Shown here piece by piece: positions 1 through 8,180 of a stretch of 30,027 nt of DNA; the stretch's first letter is position 1, and each line of letters begins with the position of its first letter. The DNA is taken from NCBI GenBank assembly GCA_021162285.1, contig JAGGYZ010000317.1, positions 1 through 30,027 of the forward strand. The letters run 5' to 3'. The notes beneath the pieces were generated by a model. The model was not told the origin of the DNA and did not search any database. It saw only the letters and a program-made list of their open reading frames with translations. Origin of the DNA: Candidatus Fermentibacteraceae bacterium. GTDB lineage: Bacteria; Fermentibacterota; Fermentibacteria; Fermentibacterales; JCC-6. A program made the position numbers and the translations under genes.

Positions 1-469
1 CTATTTCCGCTGGCTCTGTTTCCAGCACAAGCAGAATTTCTCCGCTGTTCCCCCTGGGTGAATAAACTTCCATGCAGAAAGCAACACTGTCTCCATCTGC
101 ACTCAGATCTGTTACCGGATGGTAAACAAGCGGAGGCTGGCAGGTATCACTTCTGATACCCCATTCCCTGCACAACTTTAGAATATCTTTTTCTGCAGAG
201 GCTATTTCTGCTTCCCCGGGAAGTTCATCAACATACTGATTCCATACCTTTTCCAGACCATCCAGGCGAATTGAGGTTTCCGTATCAATTACTTCCATCT
301 CCACCCACTGAAAACCACTGCCGTCCTGTATGCCGCCCATCTCCCACGCAGCGTATGATCCATCTTCAGAAAAACCGATCAGGCGGAACCAGGCCTGATC
401 CTCCGCAGAGGATGCTGAGCTTAACAGCATCAATGCGAACACCGGTATAATTCTTAAGTCCCTCTTCAC
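1..469 (-). CDS. DUF2259-like secreted protein, 3' part missing
   Basis: Reading leftward from a GTG at 469, the frame stays open for 156 codons and runs off the window edge without a stop. An AGGGAG Shine-Dalgarno lies 5 bases upstream. The N-terminus has a basic start, a hydrophobic core (IIPVFALMLLSSASSA) and a likely signal-peptidase site, so the protein is probably exported. Just after this comes FSEDGSYAAWEMGGIQDGSG, followed by a short acidic strand. That pattern resembles the DUF2259 family of predicted secreted proteins (FS-DG-Y-AFE-YG-QDGSG) as I remember it. The function of that family is unknown. The gene is divergent from the secreted-protein gene starting at 573, with about 100 bases between them. 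Family assignment is by motif recall only. Confidence 0.62.
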   Translation of the reverse strand, partial: MKRDLRIIPVFALMLLSSASSAEDQAWFRLIGFSEDGSYAAWEMGGIQDGSGFQWVEMEVIDTETSIRLDGLEKVWNQYVDELPGEAEIASAEKDILKLCREWGIRSDTCQPPLVYHPVTDLSADGDSVAFCMEVYSPRGNSGEILLVLETEPAEI

Positions 470-505
470 CTATACTCCCTTCTTCTTCCAGCAGCACTGT
501 CTGGT

Positions 506-531
506 TTGACATCCACCGTACCAATGATAAT
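506..531 (+). promoter_or_regulatory. possible sigma70-type promoter for the gene at 573
   Basis: A perfect TTGACA (506-511) is followed after 14 bases by GATAAT (526-531). The spacer is shorter than the usual 17, so this is tentative. The paralog at 977 has a similar arrangement, TTGACA plus a 15-base spacer, which gives the pair some mutual support. Confidence 0.35.
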
Positions 532-572
532 ACACAAGCTGATATGTTTCAGCTCCTTTAAGGAGTATCCCT

Positions 573-875
573 GTGAAATACCTTTCCCTTGTGTTGATTA
601 TCGTCTCTCTCGGCATTGCAGACAATGACGCAACAAACGATACCTGCTACACCAACGATTGGATCGTCTCCAGCCTGTTCTTTACAGACAACTTCGGCTC
701 AACATGGACAACCTTCACAAATCCTGCAGGCACAAGTGGCCGGGGAATGGACTTCAACGGAAACATCTACTGGAGCTATAAGGATGTCTCTGATGCTTAC
801 CATCTGACAGAGTTTTCGTTCAGTATTACTTCTCTTTCCCGTTCAAGCTGGGGGTCAATTAAGAGCAGTTTCTGA
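573..875 (+). CDS. short secreted protein, internally deleted paralog of the 977-1804 gene
   Basis: The GTG start has AAGGAG seven bases upstream and encodes 100 residues, beginning with a signal-peptide-like stretch (MKYLSLVLIIVSLGIA). After about seven residues it matches the 275-residue neighbour: residues 24-62 correspond to about 106-145 of that protein (shared CYTNDW, then RGMDF-G), and residues 63-100 correspond to about 239-275 (shared YWSY, YHLTE, FSITSL and SSWG). Two in-frame segments of roughly 85 and 93 residues are therefore missing relative to the neighbour. The frame, signal peptide, start signals and C-terminus are all intact, so it may still be expressed. It could equally be a decaying duplicate. 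No enzymatic motif is visible and the function is unknown. Confidence 0.6.
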   Translation: MKYLSLVLIIVSLGIADNDATNDTCYTNDWIVSSLFFTDNFGSTWTTFTNPAGTSGRGMDFNGNIYWSYKDVSDAYHLTEFSFSITSLSRSSWGSIKSSF

Positions 876-903
876 ATTTCTAATTTAATCTTTTACATTG
901 AGT

Positions 904-930
904 TTGACAACGATTGAAAGAATGTATAGT
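904..930 (+). promoter_or_regulatory. probable promoter for the gene at 977
   Basis: A perfect TTGACA (904-909) and a TATAGT (925-930) are separated by 15 bases in the short gap between the two paralogs. The expected start point would leave a leader of about 40 bases before the ATG at 977. Confidence 0.45.
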
Positions 931-976
931 TTGTTAAGCTGCCGGAATACACTGGCACAAAAATGAAAGGTTTACG

Positions 977-1804
977 ATGAAGTATCTTGTTTTCCTTCTG
1001 GTAGCAGCCACCATGGCCTTTGCAAATGATGACGGATGCACCGACACAAGCATAGGTTCTTACACTCCCGGCAGCGATGCCATTTCTCTTACTCTGGAAA
1101 ATGACTGGGCACAGTCACAGCAGGTTCTCGGGCTTAATGCTGTAGATGACTATATTCTGGGCTCAGACAGAACCGGTATGAAACTGCAGACCTACAACGG
1201 CAGCACAGGAACTCCTGCAACCAGCATTCCCCTGGATGCAGCCAACACAAACTGTTTTGGTTTAGCGTGGAACGACGAGATCACCACTCCGGTTTGCTAC
1301 ACTAATGACTGGACTGATTCGGATCTGTACTACACCGAAGACTCCGGAACTTCCTGGGCCACAGTGAGTGCCCCCAACGGTAACCAGGCCAGAGGCATGG
1401 ACTTTGACGGAACAGATTACTGGTGCACCAACGCCGATGGCGGCGGTCTCTGGATATTCCAGCCAGGCGGCGCTCAGGTTAACGTTGCCATTCCCGAAGT
1501 TCCCACACAGCCAAGCGGCCTTGCCGTGTTCCCGTATGAAGGCGACCTTGGCGTAGCGGTTACCACTTACAATACATACAACTTCTACTTCTACCGCTGG
1601 GATGGTACCAACATGGTTTACCTGGGTTCGACACCGTGCCCTGTATCCGGTATTGCTGGCTCATACGGCCTCACCTATGCACCAAACGGTAATCTGTACT
1701 GGTCATACCGTGACGGCTCGAGTGTCTATCATCTCACAGAGGTTTCATTCAGTATAACTTCTCTTGCCCGTTCAAGCTGGGGAGCGATCAAGACCAGTTT
1801 CTAA
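977..1804 (+). CDS. secreted beta-propeller-like protein of unknown function
   Basis: The ATG has GAAAGG six bases upstream and encodes 275 residues. Residues 1-16 (MKYLVFLLVAATMAFA) form a clear signal peptide, so the protein is exported. The rest is rich in Thr, Tyr, Trp, Asn and Gly, with about four recurring strand openings: GLAWND near 95, RGMDFDG near 139, GLAVFP near 181 and GLTYAPNG near 231. Each is followed by aromatic strands. A segment EDSGTSWATV (121-130) resembles the BNR/Asp-box hairpin. Together these suggest a small beta-propeller built of about 45-residue units. Cysteines at 21, 93, 107, 150 and 221 could form disulfides outside the cytoplasm. No catalytic signature or cell-wall or type IX sorting tail was recognised. 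A promoter lies upstream and a strong terminator downstream, so it is probably a single-gene transcript. Confidence 0.7.
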   Translation: MKYLVFLLVAATMAFANDDGCTDTSIGSYTPGSDAISLTLENDWAQSQQVLGLNAVDDYILGSDRTGMKLQTYNGSTGTPATSIPLDAANTNCFGLAWNDEITTPVCYTNDWTDSDLYYTEDSGTSWATVSAPNGNQARGMDFDGTDYWCTNADGGGLWIFQPGGAQVNVAIPEVPTQPSGLAVFPYEGDLGVAVTTYNTYNFYFYRWDGTNMVYLGSTPCPVSGIAGSYGLTYAPNGNLYWSYRDGSSVYHLTEVSFSITSLARSSWGAIKTSF

Positions 1805-1825
1805 GGAATACAACTGTTACCTGTG

Positions 1826-1860
1826 GAGGAGGGGGCTTCTGCCCCTTCCTCTTTTTTTTT
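1826..1860 (+). terminator. intrinsic terminator after the 977-1804 gene
   Basis: An 11-bp stem with one G-T wobble (1826-1836 pairing with 1841-1851) closes a TTCT loop and is followed directly by nine Ts. It begins 22 bases after the stop codon. Confidence 0.9.
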
Positions 1861-1907
1861 CCTCCGTAAATGAATATCTTGTTCTGTCATAAACCATGGG
1901 AGAAACA

Positions 1908-2561
1908 ATGATAACATTTCCGGCTGTACGCGACCCGGGATCTATAGAGCTTCTGTTCCGAAACATTAGAACCCACGATAAACCCGACAAGATAACAACA
2001 GACTACCTTGCTTCGATAGGCTTTCGGAGACAGCCTGATGTAAAGCTTCTCGAACTGCTTTTCTTTCTGGGGTTCATAGACAACAACCTCTCTCCAACAG
2101 ATCAGTGGAATGCTGTGAAGGAGGTTTCCGACGGGCAGTTCAAGTCTGTTCTCTCTCCAGCCATACACAAGGCATACCTGAAAGTTTTTCAGTACCAGTC
2201 TGAACAGCAGTCAACAGACAGCAAAGTTCTTATGGCTTTTTTCAAGAAGGAAACAGGCGTTTCAGATACTGAATCGGCTTACATGGTAATGACTCTTCAG
2301 GTTCTTCTCGACCTGGCCGACCTCCAGGCAACGGCTGCAGAGAAGGGAGAAGAAGCTCCTGCTGTTCCTGCACCTGCAGAGAAAGAGCCTGCTCCTGTTC
2401 CGCAAACGGCTCTTCCCTTTGTGTCAGACGAACCGGCACCAGGCATAGATGAACTTGCAAGCGGTGTTTCTCTGAACATCACGATACCTGCTGAAGCTAT
2501 GGACTCTGAGCTGAGAGAGCTTATTAAATCACTGCTCAGGAAGACCCTTCAAGATAACTGA
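1908..2561 (+). CDS. DUF5343-like protein
   Basis: The protein has 217 residues if the ATG at 1908 is used. I prefer that start because GGGAG lies five bases before it, whereas the in-frame ATG at 1896 has no ribosome site. The N-terminal 110 residues follow the DUF5343 plan as I recall it: a start like PAVRDPGSIELLFRNI, then a TTDYLASIGF segment, then LLELLFFLGFID, then an SPAIHKAYLKVF helix. Residues of about 148-180 are a Pro/Ala/Glu-rich linker (EEAPAVPAPAEKEPAPVPQ), and the last 35 residues are a separate helical tail. No signal peptide or membrane segment is seen, so it is cytoplasmic. The function of DUF5343 is not known to me. Its 3' end overlaps the convergent valS by 26 bases. Confidence 0.68.
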   Translation: MITFPAVRDPGSIELLFRNIRTHDKPDKITTDYLASIGFRRQPDVKLLELLFFLGFIDNNLSPTDQWNAVKEVSDGQFKSVLSPAIHKAYLKVFQYQSEQQSTDSKVLMAFFKKETGVSDTESAYMVMTLQVLLDLADLQATAAEKGEEAPAVPAPAEKEPAPVPQTALPFVSDEPAPGIDELASGVSLNITIPAEAMDSELRELIKSLLRKTLQDN

Positions 2562-4896
2562 TCTTCTCCGCTCTGGTTACCGACAGAAGATCGGATTCAA
2601 ACGGCTTCAGCTCTTCAGGAGCGTCGATTGAATCCATGGGCGTTGCCATACTCAGATTGTTTTCGCTCTTCCAGCGGCGGGCTTCTTCTATCACAACAAG
2701 GGCTCTGTTCCCCAGATTCAGTGCCTCTGCGTCCATGAAGTTCTCCTGCGGCCAGGGAGCAATGTGGATGCTTTCATGGTTCTCAAGGGGTTTGAAGATC
2801 TCCAGATAAAGCTCTTCCGTGATATGAACCATGATAGGGGCAAACAGCCTCAGGATGCCGTACAAAGCGGTGTAGAGGGTGTACTGCGCTGCTGCTCTGG
2901 CATCCGGGTCCTCTCCGTACAGCCTGCCTTTGGCAATTTCAAGATAGTTATCGCACAGAGCTTTCCAGAAGAAAGTTTCAGCCTCTCGCATACACACAGA
3001 GTACTCGTACTGCTGCATTCCGGCAGTTGCCTTCTGCACAGTTTCAGTAAGACGGCTTAGAAGCCAGCGGTCAAACGGGTGCAGCTCAACCTTTCGCGCC
3101 GGGTCATATCCTTCCAGCCTGCCCTCGGCAAACCTGGTTGCGTTCCACAGTTTCGTTACAAGCCTGCGGCCTTCGCCAAGAACATCCTTGCTGAAAACCA
3201 CATCGGTTCCAAGTTTTGACGAACAGGCCCAGTAACGAAGCTCGTCGGCGGAAAACTGCTGCAGAGCGGCGACGGGGTCACCTGCGACATTGCCCTTGCT
3301 CTTGGACATCTTCTGACGATCGGTGTTAAGAGAGTGACCGGAAATCATTACATCCCGCCACGGAACAGTGTCTTCGTGAAGCAGGGCTTTGGCAATGGTA
3401 TAGAAGGCCCATGTTCTGATGATGTCGTGAGCCTGAGGCCGCAGGGCCATTGGGAACACATTGTTTCTCTGGTCTTCCTCGCCCCACTTCATGTTTATCT
3501 GAGGTGTAAGGGAACTGGTTGCCCAGGTGTCCATTACATCACTCTCAGGAGTAAATTCGGTACCTCCGCATACGGGACACGGCTTTCCGGGAGAATCCAC
3601 AAGCGGGTCAACAGGAAGATTTTCTTCATCTGCAAAAACTGGAGCACCGCATTCACTGCAGAACCACACAGGGAAAGGCACACCGTAGAAACGCTGTCTG
3701 GATATACACCAGTCCCACTTGAGGTTCTCTACCCAGTGATCGTACCGCACTTTGAAGTGGGCCGGGTACCAGTTTACCTCACTGCCCTTGTCCAGAAGCT
3801 GCTGCTTCATATCAAGGATTTTGATGAACCACTGACGGTTAACAAGGTACTCCAGGGGAGTGCCGCACCGCTCATGAACATTCACAGCATGGGTAATATC
3901 TTCCCCGCCTTTGCGATAACCCTGTTCGTCAAGTTTCTCAACTATTACCCTGCGGGCCTTCTTCCAGTACATTCCCTCAAGGAAACCGGTGGTGTCGTTC
4001 ATGTGCCCGCGGTTGTCGAGAATTATGCGGAGGTCAAGGTTGTGTTCCCCCCACCATTCAATATCTGTAGTATCACCGAAGGTGCAGCACATAACGGCAC
4101 CGGAACCTTTTTCAATGTCTACTTTCTCATCGGCAAGTATCGTTACTTCCCTGTTGTACAGAGGCACCTCAACCTTTTGCCCCACAAGGTGTTTCCAGCG
4201 TTTGTCGTCAGGGTGAACAAAAACCGCAACACACGCGGGAATAAGTTCGGGGCGGGTGGTGGCAATGGGAACAACTCCGCTGCCGTCTGCCAGCCTGAAT
4301 TCCAGGTCGTGAAAGTGGCTGGGAAACTCTTTGTCTTCCGACTCAGCCTGGGCAACTGCAGTCTGACATTCAGGGCACCACAGAGTAGGAGCTTCCTTTC
4401 TGTATACCCTGTCTTTTTTTACAAGGTCAAGGAAAGACCGCTGACTTACCCGCTGTACCCACGGATCTATTGTGGTGTACATCAGTGACCAGTCACAGCT
4501 GAAACCGAAGCTGTTCCACAGTTCACGGAACTGTTTTTCCGCATCTTTCGCCACTTCCAGGCACAGTTTTACAAACTCGCCTCTGGTCATGTCCTGTGCT
4601 TTTACCTTCTTGACCTTCTCTGTGAACCGCTCACTTGGAAGACCGTTGTCATCAAAGCAGAACGGGTAGAAAACCTCTTTGCCGGTCATCCTCTGGTACC
4701 TGGCCATAACCTCGGCCTGTACGTAACTGAAGATGTGTCCCATGTGGATCATTCCGCTCACAGTTGGAGGCGGGGTATCGATAGAGTAAACTTCCCTGCC
4801 TGAATCGGGATTGAAACTGTAAATACCGGTTTCAGCCCACTGCTGCTGAAGCCTGGGCTCTGCTTCTTTTGCCTTGTATCTCTTTGCAAGTGCCAT
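2536..4896 (-). CDS. valS: valyl-tRNA synthetase, archaeal-like form
   Basis: This class I synthetase charges tRNA-Val with valine and edits mischarged threonine. I start it at the ATG at 4896, where it shares one base with the glyS stop (TAATG) and has AGGGG eight bases upstream. An in-frame ATG at 4920 has weaker support. The product is 786 residues. The HIGH-type motif is HMGH near 51-54 inside PPPTVSGMIHMGH, and KMSKSKGN begins near 529. Between them lie a CP1 editing domain (GSGAVMCCTFGDT) and Cys-pair zinc knuckles (CPECQ, CSECG, CPVCGG). The sequence around HIGH (FCFDDNGLPSERF) and the absence of a long C-terminal coiled coil match the archaeal/Rickettsia-type ValS rather than the roughly 950-residue E. 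coli type. It is the last gene of the phoH operon. Confidence 0.96.
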   Translation of the reverse strand: MALAKRYKAKEAEPRLQQQWAETGIYSFNPDSGREVYSIDTPPPTVSGMIHMGHIFSYVQAEVMARYQRMTGKEVFYPFCFDDNGLPSERFTEKVKKVKAQDMTRGEFVKLCLEVAKDAEKQFRELWNSFGFSCDWSLMYTTIDPWVQRVSQRSFLDLVKKDRVYRKEAPTLWCPECQTAVAQAESEDKEFPSHFHDLEFRLADGSGVVPIATTRPELIPACVAVFVHPDDKRWKHLVGQKVEVPLYNREVTILADEKVDIEKGSGAVMCCTFGDTTDIEWWGEHNLDLRIILDNRGHMNDTTGFLEGMYWKKARRVIVEKLDEQGYRKGGEDITHAVNVHERCGTPLEYLVNRQWFIKILDMKQQLLDKGSEVNWYPAHFKVRYDHWVENLKWDWCISRQRFYGVPFPVWFCSECGAPVFADEENLPVDPLVDSPGKPCPVCGGTEFTPESDVMDTWATSSLTPQINMKWGEEDQRNNVFPMALRPQAHDIIRTWAFYTIAKALLHEDTVPWRDVMISGHSLNTDRQKMSKSKGNVAGDPVAALQQFSADELRYWACSSKLGTDVVFSKDVLGEGRRLVTKLWNATRFAEGRLEGYDPARKVELHPFDRWLLSRLTETVQKATAGMQQYEYSVCMREAETFFWKALCDNYLEIAKGRLYGEDPDARAAAQYTLYTALYGILRLFAPIMVHITEELYLEIFKPLENHESIHIAPWPQENFMDAEALNLGNRALVVIEEARRWKSENNLSMATPMDSIDAPEELKPFESDLLSVTRAEKISYLEGSS

Positions 4897-6236
4897 TAAT
4901 TCTGCCCCTGCCTTTCCCAACCGGAGGTCATCAAACGGGACATAACCTCAACAATGCTGTCTATATCTACCCTGATCTGTTCCAGACTGTCTCTGTCACG
5001 GATAGTAACCTTGTTGTCTTCAAGACTGTCGAAGTCAAAGGTTATACAGTAGGGTGTTCCTATCTCATCATTTCTTCTGTATCTCTTTCCTATTGAACCG
5101 GTTACATCAAACAGAACCGGCCAGTGAGGGCGAAGGAGTTCTTCAACTTTCCGGGCCTGCTCAGATAGCTTTTTGGAAAGAGGAAGAACTGCGGCCTTTA
5201 CAGGAGCAAGCTTTCTGTCCAGCCCGAGGACAACTCTGACCTTTCCGTCTATCTCTTCCTCGCGGTAAGCATCCAGAAGAACCATGAGGAATGTTCTGCC
5301 CACTCCTCCTGAAGTTTCAATAACGAAGGGTGTTATTTTTTTACCTGTTTCTTTGTCCAGAATCTTAAGGTCTTTCCCGCTGCCTTCCATCTGGGCGGTG
5401 AGATCGTAATCGGTTCTGCTTGCAATGCCTTCAAGCTCTCCGTAACCGTCTCCTCCCGCAAAAGGGAACCTGTATTCAATATCAGTACAGGCTGATGCGT
5501 AGTGCGCAAGTTCCTCTTCCGCATGGGGTCTCAGCCTGAGATTTTCTTTGTTGATGCCAAGCACATCGGTGTACCAGTCAAATCGCTTCTGTACCCAGTA
5601 GGTGTACCACTTTTCCATCTGGTCCGGATGACAGAAGTACTCCATCTCCATCTGCTCGAACTCACGGCTGCGGAATATGAAATTCCGCACTGTTATCTCA
5701 TTTCTGAAAGCCTTGCCTGTCTGGGCTATTCCAAATGGAAGACTCATTCTGGTTGAGGTAACAATGTTCTGAAACTGGGCAAAAATAGGCTGGCAGGTTT
5801 CAGGGCGGAGGTAAACAACGGCACTGTCATCTTCCAGAGGGCCCATGAAGGTCTTGAACATCAGCCCGAAATTACGGGGTTCCGTGAGCTCTCCACCGCA
5901 GTTGGGGCATACGGTGCCTTCAATATGATCCAGGCGGAATCTGCTGTGACACTTCCTGCAGTCAACAAGAGGATCATGAAAATTCTTGAGGTGACCGGAA
6001 GACTTCCACACGTCAGGGTGTGTGATGATTGCAGTATCCATCCCTACAATATCTCCCCTTGACCTGACCATTTCGTGCCACCACAACTCTGTGATATTCC
6101 TTTTAAGCTCCACACCCAGGGGACCGTAATCCCACGCCGCCTGCAGCCCTCCGTGTATTTCTCCGGACTGATAAACAAATCCCAGTCTCTTGGAGAGAGA
6201 AATTATCTTCTTCATCAGGTCGTTACTGGCCTGCAT
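4896..6236 (-). CDS. glyS: glycyl-tRNA synthetase, homodimeric alpha2 type
   Basis: This class II synthetase attaches glycine to tRNA-Gly. The 446-residue product carries the diagnostic N-terminal GFVYQSGEIHGGLQAAWDYG (19-38), a four-cysteine zinc site (CRKCHSRF then CPNCGG), the motif 2 region with FRNEITVRNFIFRSREFEQ, and a C-terminal anticodon-binding domain. It is the single-polypeptide alpha2 form, not the bacterial alpha2beta2 GlyQ/GlyS pair. The ATG at 6236 has AAGGAG eight bases upstream. The gene overlaps recO by 14 bases and valS by one base, so two synthetases are co-expressed and probably translationally coupled. Confidence 0.97.
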   Translation of the reverse strand: MQASNDLMKKIISLSKRLGFVYQSGEIHGGLQAAWDYGPLGVELKRNITELWWHEMVRSRGDIVGMDTAIITHPDVWKSSGHLKNFHDPLVDCRKCHSRFRLDHIEGTVCPNCGGELTEPRNFGLMFKTFMGPLEDDSAVVYLRPETCQPIFAQFQNIVTSTRMSLPFGIAQTGKAFRNEITVRNFIFRSREFEQMEMEYFCHPDQMEKWYTYWVQKRFDWYTDVLGINKENLRLRPHAEEELAHYASACTDIEYRFPFAGGDGYGELEGIASRTDYDLTAQMEGSGKDLKILDKETGKKITPFVIETSGGVGRTFLMVLLDAYREEEIDGKVRVVLGLDRKLAPVKAAVLPLSKKLSEQARKVEELLRPHWPVLFDVTGSIGKRYRRNDEIGTPYCITFDFDSLEDNKVTIRDRDSLEQIRVDIDSIVEVMSRLMTSGWERQGQN

Positions 6237-6978
6237 TTAGCATCTCCTTCATAACTTTTTCCGACCTCAACAAAAGCCGGTGCTCAAGATGAACCTGTGC
6301 ATATTCTTTGAGTAGCGAATGACACTGAATATAACCTCCCGGCCACAGACTGACCCGGGCAACAGACTCCAGAGATGAATTCCCTGCTTTTGACAAAAAA
6401 CTGATCAGTCCCGATTTCACTGGAAAACCGGATTCTCCGCAGTTTCCACACAGAACACCGCCGCTGGAATGAGACCAGAAAGCCTGGCCCTGTATCCGTG
6501 CCCCGCATGCCGCACATGTATCCGCCGAAAATCCCAGACCGGAAAGCTGAAGAAGTCTTATCACTCCGCCACAGACCACCGGCCAGGGGCTGGAGCCCGC
6601 TTCAAGAAGAGCAAATACCTGTTCCAGAAGACGGTAAACAGGCCCGGAAGGCTCGTTCCCGTGGCTGACAACACACAGAAGCCAGTCTGCAAAAAGACCG
6701 GCTCCCGCGAAAGCTCTGAAATTTGTTCTGAGAAGCCTGCCGTGAGAGATAACACTGGCCTCAATGGCCGTATCCAGCTCCCTGCCCTCGCGTCTTATCA
6801 GCTGAAACTCACCCTGGCTGAACAACTCTATTCTGCCCAGAAACCTGCTACCCGGACGGAGAGCCCCCCGTACAACTGCAGATATCCTGCCGAAATCCAG
6901 AGAATACAGGGTAAGGATCAGAGAGGAATCGCTCCATCTGATTCGTCTCAGGACAAAAGCGTTGGTGGAAACCCTCAA
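6223..6978 (-). CDS. recO: DNA repair protein RecO
   Basis: RecO helps load RecA onto SSB-coated DNA in the RecFOR recombination pathway. The 251-residue product has the typical N-terminal OB-fold start (VLRRIRWSDSSLILTLYS, then GRISAVVRGALRPGSRF) and a C-terminal helical domain. It also has a four-cysteine zinc site (CAACGA near 158, LCGNCG near 176), which many RecO proteins carry. The start is a TTG at 6978 that overlaps the upstream stop as TTGA, with GGAGG four bases before it. Position next to ybeY and glyS matches the conserved phoH-ybeY-recO-glyS order. Confidence 0.92.
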   Translation of the reverse strand: MRVSTNAFVLRRIRWSDSSLILTLYSLDFGRISAVVRGALRPGSRFLGRIELFSQGEFQLIRREGRELDTAIEASVISHGRLLRTNFRAFAGAGLFADWLLCVVSHGNEPSGPVYRLLEQVFALLEAGSSPWPVVCGGVIRLLQLSGLGFSADTCAACGARIQGQAFWSHSSGGVLCGNCGESGFPVKSGLISFLSKAGNSSLESVARVSLWPGGYIQCHSLLKEYAQVHLEHRLLLRSEKVMKEMLNAGQ

Positions 6979-8180
6979 TCGGCCTCCGATAGGCCGGGGC
7001 TTACTTTTACAAACAGAATTCTCTGCCCGCTGACTTTTTCAACGGTAAATGTCCAGTTGTCCACCTCCTGAGATTCACCTGCCTCGGGAATGTGACCCAG
7101 CTGATGATAAACAAGACCTCCAACCGACTCGTAGTTCTCCTCTTCCTCAAACTCGGTTCCGAGAAGATCGTTCAATTCATCTATGGGAAGCCTGGCATCT
7201 ACTCTGTACGAGTTCTTTCCAAGGGACCTTACCATTGGCGGTTCAGAGTCGAACTCATCCCTTATCTCCCCGAACACCTCCTCCACAATGTCTTCCATTG
7301 TGACAATACCGGCGGTTCCTCCGTACTCGTCAACCACCACAGCCATGTGAATTCTGTTTGTCTGGAACTCTGCAAACAGTTCATCGATCCTCTTGAATTC
7401 AGGAACAAAGTAGGCCTCTCTGATAAGGTCCTCTACTTTGAATTCTCCTTCTTTGGCATCTATGGGAACCCCAAGGAGGTCCTTTGCATAAAGCACTCCT
7501 GCAATATCATCTATTATTTTTCTGTAGACCGGTATTCTGGAATGTCCGGCTTTCTTCACCTGGGCAACTATTGAGCCAATGTCGTCACACAGTTCAATGC
7601 TGTCCATATCGATCCTGGGAACCATGACCTCCCGAACTATCTTGTCGGAGAATTCCAGTATGGAATCCACAAGTTCCTGCTCTTTTTCCAGTTCTTCCTG
7701 ATCACCTTTTTCCCGGCGCTGCTCAAGCCACAGGGTATCGGGAGGTGTGTATGCCCAGTCGTCTGTGGCGTTGTCTTCTCTGCCAAGCAGCAATCTTGCC
7801 GGAAGGCGGAAGAAAAAACCGAGAACGGCCATGGGAATTGTAAATATCCTCTTTGCCTTCCCCTCGGGAAGGTGCTGTACAAACACAGGCGGAACAACCT
7901 CCGAAAGAACAAATGCAATCAGAGCAAAAACTGCGACTGAAGCCCATCTGGGATAATCCAGGTGTGCAGAAACAAGAACCGAACTGCCGCCGATAAGAAG
8001 AAGACCTGCAACTCTCGCCAGCCATATGGTTCTCAGTCTGGTTGCGGCTTCACTCCGGCGGTCGGAAGGATCTCTTCCCTTGTCGTTTACCAGCTCGGGA
8101 ACAGCAGTTCTTGAACCGTTGGCAACTGCAGTACAAAGCAATCCCGCAGCTAGAAGAGCCAGTTCTCCTGTGAGGTTCAT
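6975..8180 (-). CDS. CorC/HlyC-family membrane protein with CBS pair
   Basis: The 401-residue protein begins with hydrophobic segments (about 5-22, 52-72, 78-100 and 112-128), a reduced CNNM/DUF21-like membrane region. Next come a linker and a tandem CBS pair (about 183-305) with the family signatures MVPRIDM, HSRIPVYR and AVVVDEYGGTAGIVTMEDI. The end (about 318-395) is the CorC_HlyC transporter-associated domain (SYRVDARLPIDELNDLLG). Members sit in the cytoplasmic membrane and have been linked to magnesium or cobalt efflux; the historical hemolysin name is misleading. The CBS pair probably binds an adenine nucleotide. The gene overlaps ybeY (ATGA) and recO (TTGA) by four bases each. Confidence 0.9.
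   Translation of the reverse strand: MNLTGELALLAAGLLCTAVANGSRTAVPELVNDKGRDPSDRRSEAATRLRTIWLARVAGLLLIGGSSVLVSAHLDYPRWASVAVFALIAFVLSEVVPPVFVQHLPEGKAKRIFTIPMAVLGFFFRLPARLLLGREDNATDDWAYTPPDTLWLEQRREKGDQEELEKEQELVDSILEFSDKIVREVMVPRIDMDSIELCDDIGSIVAQVKKAGHSRIPVYRKIIDDIAGVLYAKDLLGVPIDAKEGEFKVEDLIREAYFVPEFKRIDELFAEFQTNRIHMAVVVDEYGGTAGIVTMEDIVEEVFGEIRDEFDSEPPMVRSLGKNSYRVDARLPIDELNDLLGTEFEEEENYESVGGLVYHQLGHIPEAGESQEVDNWTFTVEKVSGQRILFVKVSPGLSEAD

Noticed and set aside
3334..4488. Long rightward open frame (384 codons) opposite valS
   Set aside because: It lies wholly inside valS on the other strand, has no ribosome site or recognisable domain, and is explained by codon bias of the real gene.
6469..7071. 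Rightward 200-codon frame opposite recO and the CorC-like gene
   Set aside because: It spans the junction of two certain leftward genes, has no ribosome site and its composition is typical of a shadow frame.
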